From contig JAHBMJ010002249.1 of assembly GCA_018398765.1 (NCBI GenBank), positions 1 to 49,274 on the forward strand: 49,274 nucleotides of DNA, in the 5' to 3' direction. This document shows, in pieces, positions 1-11,369 of the stretch. Source of the DNA: Chromera velia. Its lineage: Eukaryota > Sar > Chromeraceae. Position 1 is the first letter of the stretch; each line of letters starts with the position of its first letter. Position numbers and translations under genes: made by a program. The notes beneath the pieces are model-generated. The model had not been told where the DNA came from, did no database searches, and was given only the letters and a program-made list of their open reading frames with translations.

Positions 1-395
1 GGGGGGGGGGGGGGGGAGGGAGAGATAGAGAGAGGGAGAGGGAGAGGGAGAGACGGAGAGAGAGAAGGAGGGGGGGAGGAAAAATCCAGTACCCAGCTCT
101 GGGAGAAAAGAAATAAGTACGGCAGAAACGAGCGAGCGAGCGTGAGAGCGAAGGAAGGAAGGAAGGAAGGAAGGAAGGAAGGAAGGAAGGAAGGAAGGAG
201 GGAGGGAGGGAGGGAAGGAAGGAAGGAAGGAAGGAAGGAAGACGGAGGGAAGGGCACGGACACAGAGAGACAGAAAAGAAAAAGAAGCAGAAACTGCAAG
301 GGACAGAGAGAAAAGGGGAGAGAGGGAGAGAGAGAGAGAGAGAAGAGTGGACAGAGAGAGTGAGGAGGGGGTGGGGGCGGAGAGAGAAAGAGAAG

Positions 396-426
<31 letters not shown>
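1..426. repeat. G-rich and purine low-complexity DNA at the window edge
   Basis: The segment opens with 16 G residues, continues as GA and GGGAGA repeats, has a GAAG/GGAA tract at about 147-241, and ends in a run of about 30 G at 397-426. The open frames here only translate the repeat (KEGR units), so no gene is called. Confidence 0.9.
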
Positions 427-427
<1 letters not shown>

Positions 428-1856
428 GAGGGCTGTGAGGGAGATGCTCTCGAAATTCTGACTTGAGGAGACTCTGTGTCATCACAACCAGACGTAGACT
501 GACTTCTTCTTCGAACCAATGGAGGAGAAACGCCTTCTGGCTACAGGTGAGGCCTTCCATACGAGAGCTCTCATCATCCACGAGCCGCCCTCCGAGGTCT
601 GTGTGAGTCTCGGCCTCCAGTTCTTTCGACAAAAGAGATACAGAAGTCAAATCCTTTGCAGTCAAAAGGCACAATGACATTGATACACAAAGGACGGCAG
701 GGTCATGACCCTCATCACAGTCGGAAGCTGCCTCTACTGCGGCTTCCAGCGAATTCGGAATGACCACCTCTGGTTTCATCCCTTTTCCCCCGTTCGACTT
801 TTTCTAGAAGAGAGGCTTTGTCTTGACAAAGAAGTGGTCTCTGATCAATACTCTATAGAATTCCACGAACTTGATAAACAAAACAGGGAGACAGTTAGGT
901 GATCAACGTGATCACGTCAAGATAGATGGGGTCCTCTAGACGTCGTGTACTCGAGTCCACCATGTGAGGAGAGTGGATATCGAGAAGTCAGACGGTCTGA
1001 CAGCGACTTAATCAGTGAGCTTGCCGTCTCCGCCACAATCCGTCTCGTAGCTTCCAGCAACATCGTGCATGTTGTTGCAGCGCGCCGGCACCGTCGCCGG
1101 GGCCCGCCCTGCCCCTCGCCGCGGCTCGCCCGCACAATCGGCACCGCAAATAACCGCAAACTACCCCAACCTCTAAACATCAACTTTTAATTTCTGCATA
1201 TTCCGAAGGAAGAAAGCGACTAGGCATGACAGATTAGTCGACTATTTGACAAGAATAGTCAATGCAAAACATCATTGCAAAAAAAAGTATAAAAAATAAT
1301 ATATGACAATGTGCATAAGAAATTGTGTGTTTTTTCTGTGAGAATCACAACTTAATACTAAAAAAAAAAAAAAACTTTCATACAAAAATTTCTAAAAATT
1401 ATTCTTTTTACAAATTTCTTCTCTAAATTCATATTGAATTCAAAGTAATTTCAAACATCTAAATTATCTAGTAAATTATCTCAAATTCATAAAAATTTAT
1501 CTAAATTCAATTGGTTAAATTAGTTATAATTCGGGTTGTCAAGACGTTGAACATTCAACTACGTTCAACTACGCTCAACTCTCCACATAGACTCAAACAA
1601 TCCAAAACTATAGTATTAAAGTCATTTATAATTTTTCGAATTGTTGAAAAATACTTGCAACACCTATATAATATTCATGAAACACAAAAAAAATAGTTAA
1701 AAGTGACTATAAGACAGAGAAAACAAGGGGGGGGAGCTTTGACAAAGCAAATCAGAGATTATTAGATATTTTCAGATACATACATTTTGTTTCTGTGACA
1801 ACGTTCAGTAGATTTAGTGAATGAATGGGTAGTACTACCATGTATCACTGCGTAGA
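427..1856. other. intergenic spacer 3' of the FO synthase gene
   Basis: No gene is supported. A 52-codon frame at 519-677 (+) starts MEEKRLLATG and contains a possible splice donor after the ninth codon, but nothing joins to it. A GC-rich patch lies at about 1078-1150, followed by AT-rich DNA at 1195-1700 with a poly-A run near 1360. The FO synthase transcript must end somewhere in 1-1856, but no polyadenylation site could be assigned. Confidence 0.6.
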
Positions 1857-3756
1857 TCACTGCACAGTGGGTCGGGTGCCAAAAGAGACAGGAGACAAAG
1901 GTGCGGCTTTCAAAGAAGCATCCACCCTGCCTTCATGTGCACGTTCGTACAAGGTTGTTCTCTGCCATGGTCTCCGACGCACAAGCCCGGTGCCTGGCCC
2001 ATCCACAGGCAGAGACTCGACAAGGGACCGCATAAGCAACGGACCCATTTCCTGTCCGTGCGAGGCACCCGCAGCTCTGGAAATGCTCTCATTCATCAAT
2101 GTGCCCCCCAAGTCATTCGCTCCTGCCTGCAGAATTCGGGCCGCCCCCTCGGGCCCGCACTTGACCCACGATACCTGCACGCTGTCTATCGCCCCCCTCA
2201 GGGCCAAACGAGAAACTGCGTGCATGAGCACGGTCTCCCTCCATGTTGGCCCCTGTCTAGCTGCCCCCCTTCTGAAGATGGGTGCTTCTTTTGACACAAA
2301 CGGAAGCGGAACAAATTCTGTCACACGACCCCCCCTAGGCTTCCCTCCTCTTTCCCCGCTCTGCTCCCTTTGTCGTTCAAGCGACCGACGCTGCAACCCC
2401 CGCAACCCCACCAGATGGGCAGCCCACGCCTCCACACCCTCCACGTGTCCGAACATGATCGTGCTGGTGGTTGAGATACCCTCTGCGTGGGCGTCTCCGA
2501 CAACCTGAAGCCACTCGGCTGTGTTCAGCTTGTCGGGGCAAATCACTGCCCGAACGTCATCGTGAAGGATCTCTGCGGCAGTGCCCGGCAGAGAGCCGAG
2601 TCCGAGCTCCCGAAGATCGCAGAGATACTCACGTGCTGATTTGCCCTCAGAGGCGGCCCCTTGAGAGATCTCGAGGGGCGAAAAAGCATGCACGTGAATG
2701 TCCGGAAGTCCGGAGGTTGCAGCTGCAAGAATACGTTTGTACGTCTGCCCCGTGAAAGAAGGATGTATCCCCCCCTGCATGCACACCTCTGTCCCCCCCC
2801 TTTCCCACGCTTCCGTAGCTCTGCGTGTGATCTCTTCAAGCGGCACGTTATACGGTTTTCCCCGGAGATCTGTGCCTTCCTCTGTCTTCCCTCGCCCCTT
2901 CGAGAACGCACAGAAACCGCACGCGAACGAACACATGTTCGTGTAGTTGATGTTGCGCACTACTGCGTATGATACATCAGGGCCCACAGCAGCACGTCGA
3001 AGCCAATCGGCAGCCGCACACACTGCACCGACATCTGCCCCCCTAGCTCGGAACAGCTCTGCAATTTCTGACTCCTCTAGATCCAGGCCGTCCCACACAA
3101 CCTTCTCAATCAAAGAGAGAACAACGGGTGAAACACCGAGAGACAACGCGCGGCCATGCCAAGCAGCTTTTCGTGCCTCTCGTTCTTCTCCCCTCCCATG
3201 GATGATCGTTTCGGTTGCCCCCCCTCCCACCGTGACTCTCTTTACGCTTTCCCGTTCAATCTCTGACTCGGTCTCCCTACTTAACAGAAAGACGTCTTGC
3301 ATCCAAGCTCGGAATGGCTCTGCTTCAGACGACCCCGGAATGAACTTCTCGTCGGGGCCGTCCACTGGCACGGCGGTCTTCTCCCCTGCCACCCACCCGT
3401 TCGCTTTGCGGGACAGCCCCCCGGCATCCATGCTCTGGAGCAGTGCGGATGCTGTCTGGGGCGCGTACCATTTTCTAAGTGCAGGCCCGTAGGCTGTGGT
3501 GGGTGCGCAGTACTCAGGGTAGGAGGGGAGCCTTGGGAGGAGAACGAACCCTTCCCTCTCTGTGATCTCAGAAAGTGTCTCGATTTCTGGCCACGGTTTT
3601 TCGGGGTTCACAAAATCTGTACAGGGAGCGGAAGAAAAAGAGTGGAAGAAAGGACGCAAGCAATCAAGAAAGAATGAACGAATGAAAGAAAGGAGCGGAG
3701 AAAGAAGGGGGGGGGGCAGAGAGAAAGTAAGCAAGCAAGCAAGATAGAAAACGCGA

Positions 3757-3793
<37 letters not shown>

Positions 3794-3835
3794 AAGGAAG
3801 GAAGGAAGGAAAGAAAGAAAGAAAGAAAGAAAGGA

Positions 3836-3909
<74 letters not shown>

Positions 3910-3977
3910 AAGGAAGGAAGGAAGGAAGGAAAGAAAGAAAGAAAAGAAAGAAAGAAAGAAAGAAAGAAAAGAAAGAC

Positions 3978-4012
<35 letters not shown>

Positions 4013-7000
4013 AAGACAGAAAGACAGAGATACAGACAGACAGACAGACAGACGGACAGAAAGAAAGAAAGAAAGAAAGAAAGAAAAGAAAGAAAGAAAG
4101 AAAGAAAGAAAGGAAGGAAAAGAAAGAAAGAAAGAAAGAAAGAAAGAAAAGAAAGAAAGAAAGAAAGAAAGAAAGAAAAAAAGAAAGAAAGAAAGAAAGA
4201 AAGAAAGAAAAAAAGAAAGAAAAAAAGAAAGAAAGACAGAAAGAAAGACAGAAAGACAGACAGAAAGAAAAGAAAGAAAGGATAAAAGGGCAAAAGAAGA
4301 GAGAGGAGACAATAAGAGAACGAAGACCACAACAACAGCCTCTCTATTTGGTGTCCAAAATCGTCCCCCCTCCGAACCAAGCGTTGCTTCTTTTCTAAGT
4401 AAAGACGAAAATTGCACGTTAAGACACGACCCGAAAACTGCATGTCCGGCGACTTCATGTTTTATCTATCGTGGAAAGTCTGCAACTGGGCTGCGTACAT
4501 TGAGAAAGCAATATCCATCCACACAAACAGCATGACCCTCCCGGCCCCCCGCACAAAGAAAGAGAGAGAGACCCCCCAACCACCCACATGCATGCATGCA
4601 TGTACCTGCAGTAACAGGAGACACTCCTCCCCAGTCATTGATGCCTGCAGCGAGGAGATCTGGGAGCTCGTGGAGGGACGAGAGGTTGGGGGGTGCTTGA
4701 ATGTTCACAGACGACCCCAGAATGAGACGGGCACACGCCACCGTCCAAAGAAGCTCCTCGAACGAACAGTCGGGGTGTCCTTCTTCGAACATCTTGGTGC
4801 CCTCCTTAGCTCGGAACGGTTGGATGATCACCTCCTGGAGGTGTCCGTATTGTCGGTGGAGCTCTCTGAGGGCTGCCAGGGCCTCCAGACGTTCCATGCG
4901 GGTCTCCCCGATCCCCACGAGGAGGCCGCTTGTGAAGGGAATCTTCAGCTCACCCGCGAGACGAATCACCTGCACGGCAGACACAGAGGCTCCAGAAGAG
5001 TCGAGCGAGAAAAGGGGCCCCCCATCGCATGCAGACTTTGCCTTATGGGAGAAGCATTCTTTCCAGAAACTTCATACAGCTGCATACACGCGGAAGGAGT
5101 CCTTTTCCGATTCTCTTCGTGTTTGTCCCTCCTACCGGCACGTGACATCCACGGTACCGCGAGGGAGAGAAGACAGAAAAGAAGGGCGGAGAAAAAGATG
5201 CAGATGCATGCAAAGAAGAGAAAAAAGGAAGGAGCTCACCGCAGGAGAGGGGGAAGAGTACATGTGGAAAGAAAGGCAGCTACGGCGAGGCTAACGCAGG
5301 AAGGCAGAAGAATAAGCTCCCAGTATCAGCGTCGAATGCGCGAAACATCAAAGAAACGTCTAAAGCGGTCGAGGAGAACAAATGGAACAGTCTGGATGAG
5401 ACGCGGTTTCACTTCAAATGACCCCACGCATCTGATTTCACGTCTGTTGAGTCAACACGTGTCCTATACATACGTACACTTGGATGCATGTACACACGCA
5501 GGCGCACTTGCACCCAACTGCATCTGGCTCTCCCAAAGGCATCCACACATATACAGATTGTAAACACACGAACACCCAATCCCATCCCACCTCCAGTCTC
5601 TTGGCCGGAATCTTGTCAGGAGATCCGTAGTGGGGTCCTCCCTTCTCCCCCAGACGTGTGCTGATGGTCTCAAGCATCAGCCCCTGAGAGGCGGAGACGG
5701 CTCTCAGTTTCAGAAGTTCTTCTTTTGAGAGGACCCCCGCGTTTGCGTGCGGCAGAAGGCCCGTCTCCCTGAGGACTTCCCCCATACAGTGGGCAAGGTA
5801 GTCGACTGTGGATGTGAACCCCAAAGCCTCCAGTTCCTCCTTGGCCTGCTGCCATCGTGTCTCAGGGCGGTCGCCCAGAGTGAAGAGCGCCTCGGTGCAT
5901 CCCCTCTTGGCACCCTCGCGTGCCACCTCCAGGACTTCCTCCGCAGTCATAAAGGCCCTCGAACCCTCCTTGGGCGGCTGTGCGAAGGTGCAGTAGTGAC
6001 CTGCAAGGGGAGGGGAAAGGAAATGCAGGCAGGCAGGCAGGCAGGCAGGCAGAAGCAAGACAGAAAGTGTGTAGGGGACTCAGATGGAGAGGCTGTCGAA
6101 ACAAAAACCACAATTCCTTGCGTCGATCGTTTCTTCGGGCTTGCTCTCTCCGTCCACGTGCTCTTGTGACTTTTCGTTCGAGAAGTAGGGACAGGGCAAG
6201 TCAAATGGAAAGGGGAGAACGGCGTTGCACGCATGGACGGAAGGAATGACGTATCGGCGGGTAGACGGATGGAATAGAATGTAGAGGAGTGTGAGGGAAG
6301 GGGCAAGGGCACCGCTGTGGGTGTGAAATGGTTCCAGAGGTTGGTAGGGGATGTCTCTTTGGTGTTCCCGTGCTGACTGTGGGATTCCGGCATTAGACTG
6401 ACAGACTCACTCACCCACTCACTCACTCGCTCACTCACTCACCCACTCACTCACTCACTCGCTCACTCACTCACTCACTCACTCACCGACCCACTCACTC
6501 ACTCACTCACTCACTCACTCGCTCACTCACTCACCCACCCACCCACTTACTCACGCATGCACTCAGTAAGTGACTGACTGACGACGGACGGACCGACTGA
6601 CAGACTGGACCGACAGAATGACTGACTGACCCACAGAATGACTGCCTGACTGACTGAGTGAGTGACTGACCGACTGAAATAACTGACTAACTCACCTAGA
6701 AGCTGACAAACCACTAACGGACTGGCAGACAAACTGACTTACATCTGTCCCGGCAGAGATGAGTGAGGGGGAGGAACACCTTCCTCGAGTAAGTGATCGT
6801 GCGCTGTCTCCGCAGTCCCGAAGGGGTGAGATACCTCTGGTCCCTCAGCTCTCCCGCCTTCGCGACAATCTCAGGAAGGGGTGAGACGACGAGGGAAATT
6901 TCTGCTTCCGATAGGAGAGACGGAGCGCTTACGCCGTCTCCGTTCTTCTCCTCCTTCAGGGCAGCAGGTCGGACAGCTGACAGCGACCCTCTGGAACCTG

Positions 7001-7100
7001 GAGCCGGAGAGGCTGGAAGCTTGAAGGAAGTAACGTTTATCACAAGAAACATGCACACGGCGAGAGCGAAGCGCCCTTTGAAAAGCGGTTGTATTGGCAT
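1857..7100 (-). CDS. fbiC: FO synthase, fused CofG-CofH, with N-terminal targeting presequence
   Basis: Makes FO (8-hydroxy-5-deazaflavin) from 5-amino-6-ribitylaminouracil and tyrosine by two radical-SAM steps. Exons: 6743..7100, 5591..6000, 4606..4969, 3616..1857; all junctions keep phase and give 963 residues. The CofG half has CRDRCHYC (Cys 116, 120, 123; Cys120 is split by intron 1), then [10 protein letters not shown] and [11 protein letters not shown]. The linker [12 protein letters not shown] follows. The CofH half has CSFACGFC (606, 610, 613), then GGIHPSF and [19 protein letters not shown]. The order matches actinobacterial FbiC and green-algal FO synthases. The start chosen is the first in-frame ATG, and it begins a signal-peptide-like segment. 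FO serves as a photolyase antenna in some algae, so that role is inferred here. Introns 1 and 3 hold long microsatellites. The domain calls are firm; the exact splice sites are manual. Confidence 0.93.
3760..4290. repeat. purine microsatellite in FO synthase intron 3
   Basis: About 530 bases of GAAA, GGAA, GA and GACA repeats on the + strand, so CTTT/TC in the transcript. It fills most of intron 3 (3617..4605). Long Phe/Ser/Leu frames across it are artefacts. Confidence 0.95.
6404..6700. repeat. CACT/ACTG tandem repeat in FO synthase intron 1
   Basis: ACTC-type units run to about 6545 and grade into GACTGACTG units, ending close to the intron 1 donor (GTAAGT, 6737-6742). In the transcript the units read GAGT and GTCA. 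Intron 1 is 6001..6742. Confidence 0.9.
6951..7100 (-). other. probable bipartite plastid-targeting presequence of FO synthase
   Basis: The first 25 or so residues have a basic start and a hydrophobic core ([15 protein letters not shown]), like a secretory signal peptide. They are followed by [20 protein letters not shown], which is rich in Ser, Ala, Pro and Arg and poor in acidic residues. A Phe just after the predicted cleavage is typical of proteins sent to complex red-derived plastids. Bacterial FbiC lacks such an extension. Location is an inference from sequence alone. Confidence 0.6.
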
Positions 7101-9241
7101 GACTATTTTATATATTTCCTCCACGGAGACGGCGGGTACGGAAAGGATCAATAGTTCGGGATCTTGACTTCAGAGAGTGAGGACAGGACCGTGTGAGACA
7201 ACTCGCAGGTCATGGACCAGTACTGGAGCATCCCGCGAAGCAGGTAGACGGGTCAGAGAGCCAACTGCAGGTGACTCCAAGAACATACATATGTAGCAAT
7301 GATAGCATTGGCTGAATTGCATGTGCTGACGGCCCCACAAATCCCCGCGCGCGCGCCCATGCATGATGGCCCCGGAAAGCGAAGCGGGGGCCAGCTAGAG
7401 TGCTGCTCTGTTCTTCGGAATCCTCTCCAGCTCCTACTGACCGCCTCCTCTCCGGCCTGACCAGCCTAGCTGTGAAGCCCTCCTTCCTACACTGTTTCCC
7501 TTGCAAAAGAAGCAATTCTTTCTTCTTGATTGGCGGCGCTAAACGTTTCTTTTGAGTGTATCCATTAGTGTTCTGCCTGTGTATTTCTTTGCTGGTAAAA
7601 CATCGCAGGTAATATTCAATGACTTCCCCCCGCCAGTGATTATAATTTTTTCCTACCATACACCCTAGCTAGTCAATACTAGTCAACGGTCAACCAGCCT
7701 TTTGAGCACATTTGAACAGATTTGTAGAGAACTAGCGATTGTGGATGATTTAAAACGCTTTATATGGTTTCGGGTAACATACCTTTACTTTATAAAGAAA
7801 TGAAAATATACTGAATTTATTAATATAAAAATCACTTTAAATTTCACTAAGTCCTACTTTAGAGTCCACTTAGTTAAACGATATCAAAACAGTCAACGAA
7901 ACTCAGTTTGAGCACATTCTTTTACAAAATACTTGGCACCCCCGAAATGGTTCAAAGTCTGTTGGAGCTGGATTTCATCCTCTTCTCCTTGAGTGTCAGC
8001 GTTAATTGTTGTACGCCGAATGCTGAAACGCAGTGTTGGATGACGAAATATGGTCTGTGCACGAGCCTCTCTGAATCTGTGACCGATATTGGAAAGCCAA
8101 AGAAAGGCAAGATGCTCTATACCGCTCTCTACCTGTCTGTAACTCACTCAATCAGTCTCCTTGCTAGTCTCCCTATCTGCATGCGCCTTCGAGAGAAAAA
8201 GCGAACACGGATTCTTTTTTCTATACCTGCCTAGATCATTCCAGCTGCATGTCTCTCTGCCTGCCTATATGAACTCTTCTCTTTCTGTTCGTGTGCAATT
8301 TCTCGAGCAAGCGCAGGCCCTTCTCGGTGAGGCAAGACACAAACCCAGTGGATGAATGACTTGAGGATGAGCGTAGGAAGACAATGCATCGGGGGAAGGC
8401 AATGACACATGCAGGCTCACCGCGCGTATATTTGTCTCACGACTCCTTAAGTCTTGTTCCTGTACACACAATCAAAAAAGGTGGGGATCAGTCTACTAAA
8501 ACACGTCACGAGACATTGTGAAGACTCCAAGACTACCTCAAGCGAAGCAAGTGGAAATCACGAAGAAAGAGTACAATCAGACTAAGCATCCAATAAGTGA
8601 CGTCCATTTGACTACATTTTGGAAGCGACCAGCATTAATTTGTAAGGTGCAAAGACCCGGAAGGCTCGCGTCTTCCTCTAAGCATTTTTGTAAACGTTTC
8701 TGCTGTAAGATGCCATTGTCATCACTTACTTAGTCACCTTGAGGACACGACCAAGCAGTTAACATGTGATTGCTTATAAAGGAGATTCTAGGAAATTGAA
8801 AGTCTCTTCCAACAGCTGAGATCCTATGTTGTCTGTGCACAAATGTGTCAGTAGGAGCACACGGTTAATCTACCATAATCCAGTACAATCCAACAGGCTG
8901 CTGTCTGATTCAATTGGAATTTATCGAATACATGCTAATTACATGACATATAAAAAACGCATGCATGCGAAAAACCATCGGAGAATGACGCTTCGCATAC
9001 ACGCCGAGCTAAACATTAATAGCTCGCAATCAGCATGCCAATTAATCGCAGTATTACGTCGATCCTTGCAAGCCGATGGATAGACCGTAGGCATGATTAG
9101 AGAACACACGTAGTGTCCCGCGTGCGACGCCCCTCCGTATCCATACCGCTGTTTTTTGTCTATCGCTGACGGTTCTCAGGTGCACTTGCGGAAGTAAACG
9201 ACAACAAAAGGCCGTAACGTTGAAAATCAGTCATATGTAGA
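7101..9241. other. intergenic spacer between FO synthase and the retroelement
   Basis: The right end of this spacer's left part is 5' of the FO synthase; a TATATAAAAT-like stretch lies directly upstream of the ATG (about 7102-7118), too close to be a normal TATA box. A 25-base sequence at 7366-7390 recurs inverted at 16455-16479. The stretch 7660-7900 is AT-rich. A 12-base palindrome CGCATGCATGCG is at 8959-8970. Short open frames here show no recognisable domain. Confidence 0.5.
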
Positions 9242-10903
9242 TTATTTTAGAACAAAACAAAGAAAGGACACACGCGCCTTCCAAAGAGAATGAAGACCAT
9301 CATCACCAGTCCGACAGACTGTAGACATGAACAAATCAAGCAAAAACGAAACAGGCCATCTCAAAATATACAACTCCAAAAACAGAAAAGTAAGTTCGTC
9401 AACCAGGACAACCGCAGGTGCATTACAAGAAAGAAAGGTCCAGATAAGATGAGAGGATATTAGGCCCTTCTTGGCCGAAATAGAAGGAACACAGGAGAAA
9501 GCATGCATCAGACGCACTCTATAAAGTGAAGGTAGGTTAGGAAAAGACGACCATCCTCCAGAAATGGGCAACAGAGAAAAAGCAACCAAATCACGAAAGA
9601 AATTAAAAAGAACATCATGGTTAGGATTAACAGCAGCAAAAAGCAAAATCGAAGGAGATTCCGGCAAAGAGAAAAGATGCAGACCAAGCACCGTAGATCC
9701 CTTCTGACGCTCTAAAACGCATGCAGGACTGTAGAAGTCTTCCTCAAGTAACTTTTCCATCATAAGGTCATCTGGCACGTCACTCATACCACAGTCAGAC
9801 CTAAAAACAATCGTTCTATCGTCCATGTATCTCCCTGCTATCCATTTCTCCCCCCCCCATGAAGGCTTCGATCTCATCAATGCAACAGAGTACTCTTTCC
9901 ATGCAGCAAAAAATCGGGCCCCACCGGGAGAGCATGGACTCCCTTGAGGAAAACCTTCATGCTGTCTGACCATCTTCCCTCGAACCCGAATTACATTTGA
10001 AACAAAATCAAGATTAATTATACGAGCCAGCATATCAAGAGGGCAAGAAAGTGCATTCGCATAATTGCAGTGGGAGGATAAAAAAGCAATAGGTTTTAAG
10101 TAACGTCTCCGAGAATACCACTTCTCACCCTCTCCCGGACCCGCCTCCCTAATACAAAAAGACTTATGGGTCGGCAACACAACAAAGCGATATCTAGAGG
10201 AAGAATGAATGAAATGAACAAAGTCATTCAAACAAGAAAGGAAATCAGCTCTGGGTAGAGAGGGAAAAAATGCTTTGATGTCGTCCACCAGCAGACCAAG
10301 TCCACCCCGAGGCCAATACGAATTAGAAGAAACACAAGAGCCACGATCTGCAAGTCTCCCAAACCCTGAATTAAAGATCCCAACCTTATCCTGAAAAGCA
10401 AAGACAGAGTCAAAGTCATAATGCGGTGAAAAGTAAGAAAGACAGCCATTCAAAGCCTTGCAAAGGAAAGAGAAAATCTCACGTCTGGCGTGTCTCTTGT
10501 AAAAGACCAATGGCCTGTACTTCAAAGAGGACCAAGACTCAGGGAGCTCCCCTTCAACTCCCCAAGACTTACGTTTCATCCACAGGATCCCAATCCCAAA
10601 GTGGTGTTTCTTCCTGTCGAATTTCTTGAACTGATTCAAAAAAGATACCCATGCATCCTTTTCATTCGGAAAACCATTCTCCAGAAGGTCCAAAGAAGCA
10701 GAAAACTTACCCTCCCCAATTCTTTCATAAGAAGAATCAAAAAGAAAAGCTCTCACCACTGCCTCAATATATTTCCCTTTACACAAAAAAGCCAGATCTC
10801 CTCTGGCCTTGTCAATGGGCACAACCGCTAGAGCAGTCAATAACTTTTTGATTGCCATAGACTTCCTTGGGACGGCTGGCCCCATTCTCATTTGTCTGAG
10901 CAT
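9242..10903 (-). CDS. reverse transcriptase of an unclassified retroelement
   Basis: A single-exon frame with the core RT motifs. Numbered from an upstream TTG codon at 10942 they are: KYRPLVFYKRHARREIF at 141-157, DDIKAFFPSLP at 220-230 (first catalytic Asp), GFPQGSPCSP at 330-339, and RYMDDRTIV at 371-379 (catalytic Asp pair). The segment VPIDKARGDLAFLCKGKY comes before the RT core. A TGA stop precedes TTG 10942, and the first ATG is at 10903, so translation begins there or by frameshift from the upstream ORF. YMDD with QGSP-type motif B does not by itself place it among LTR, non-LTR, Penelope-like or group II-like RTs. The C-terminal 160 residues are hydrophobic and lack a recognised domain. 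Confidence 0.88.
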   Translation of the reverse strand: MLRQMRMGPAVPRKSMAIKKLLTALAVVPIDKARGDLAFLCKGKYIEAVVRAFLFDSSYERIGEGKFSASLDLLENGFPNEKDAWVSFLNQFKKFDRKKHHFGIGILWMKRKSWGVEGELPESWSSLKYRPLVFYKRHARREIFSFLCKALNGCLSYFSPHYDFDSVFAFQDKVGIFNSGFGRLADRGSCVSSNSYWPRGGLGLLVDDIKAFFPSLPRADFLSCLNDFVHFIHSSSRYRFVVLPTHKSFCIREAGPGEGEKWYSRRRYLKPIAFLSSHCNYANALSCPLDMLARIINLDFVSNVIRVRGKMVRQHEGFPQGSPCSPGGARFFAAWKEYSVALMRSKPSWGGEKWIAGRYMDDRTIVFRSDCGMSDVPDDLMMEKLLEEDFYSPACVLERQKGSTVLGLHLFSLPESPSILLFAAVNPNHDVLFNFFRDLVAFSLLPISGGWSSFPNLPSLYRVRLMHAFSCVPSISAKKGLISSHLIWTFLSCNAPAVVLVDELTFLFLELYILRWPVSFLLDLFMSTVCRTGDDGLHSLWKARVSFLCFVLK

Positions 10904-11369
10904 ACGAAAGCGTTGAAACCCACCGCTCCCGAAGGTTGGCAATCATTGCAGGAGACAAGACCCCTCTCATCGACCTGCCTCTTGTATTCTCCCTGCCCCT
11001 CCCCCTTCCCATTGTCCTTCCTAGACCAACCCCCTCCCGAGTGCCACCATCAGAAGTGAGAACAGAACGGAGGAAAGACTCAATACCCTTCAACACAACA
11101 TTCCATGCACCAGTGTTAGGCCATAATTTGGCCTTGGAAGAAAAGTGAGGAGGAAGAGAGAAGAAAGATCTAAGAGAGGAAGACGCAGACAGTAGACAAC
11201 ACACATGACCATCAAGCAAAGGAAGATCAAATAATTCCACAATCTCTCTACAACGACATATAATACCATACAGCACTCCTTTTGGATCATTGAACGTGGT
11301 CAATAAAGAAAAGGCTGGAAACTTTAAATCGGCAGACGTTAGGGTGGAGACAGGGGGTAAGGCCATCAT
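10812..11369 (-). CDS. retroelement ORF1, RG-rich
   Basis: A 185-residue frame starting with ATG at 11369. The N-terminal 125 residues show no domain I recognise. Residues of about 125-150 are a basic Arg/Gly segment (GRTMGRGRGRENTRGRSMRG), typical of RNA- or DNA-binding tails. It ends inside the start of the RT frame, which lies +1 relative to it. It could be an ORF1-type nucleic-acid-binding protein, or the N-terminal part of one polyprotein joined by +1 frameshifting. Its only support is length and position. Confidence 0.55.
   Translation of the reverse strand: MMALPPVSTLTSADLKFPAFSLLTTFNDPKGVLYGIICRCREIVELFDLPLLDGHVCCLLSASSSLRSFFSLPPHFSSKAKLWPNTGAWNVVLKGIESFLRSVLTSDGGTREGVGLGRTMGRGRGRENTRGRSMRGVLSPAMIANLRERWVSTLSYAQTNENGASRPKEVYGNQKVIDCSSGCAH

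Larger units (their letters stand above)
9242..11369 (-). mobile_element. retroelement body with two overlapping ORFs
   Basis: Two minus-strand frames, an upstream RG-rich ORF and a downstream reverse transcriptase ORF, overlap by about 90 bases in different frames, as in many non-LTR-type elements. I found no long terminal repeats, poly-A tail, target-site duplication, RNase H or endonuclease motif, so the ends are only the ORF limits. Both ORFs are intact over their length, so the copy may be young. Family is not assigned. Confidence 0.75.

Noticed and set aside
1045-1190. GC-rich patch considered as a structural RNA gene
   Set aside because: No tRNA cloverleaf, rRNA core or box motifs could be found. 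No tRNA or rRNA was seen elsewhere in the window either.
3608-4458. Two long minus-strand Phe/Ser/Leu frames
   Set aside because: They translate the CTTT microsatellite of FO synthase intron 3; real coding is in the flanking exons.
4412-5563. A 383-codon plus-strand frame
   Set aside because: Lies antisense to FO synthase exon 3 and intron 2; no domain, and the minus strand carries clear CofG sequence.
7210-7659. A 149-codon minus-strand frame upstream of the FO synthase
   Set aside because: No recognisable domain, includes the dispersed 25-base repeat and GC-alternating DNA, and does not splice in phase to the FO synthase start.
10228-10851. Plus-strand and alternate-frame ORFs within the retroelement
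   Set aside because: Shadows of the reverse transcriptase frame, which carries all the catalytic motifs.
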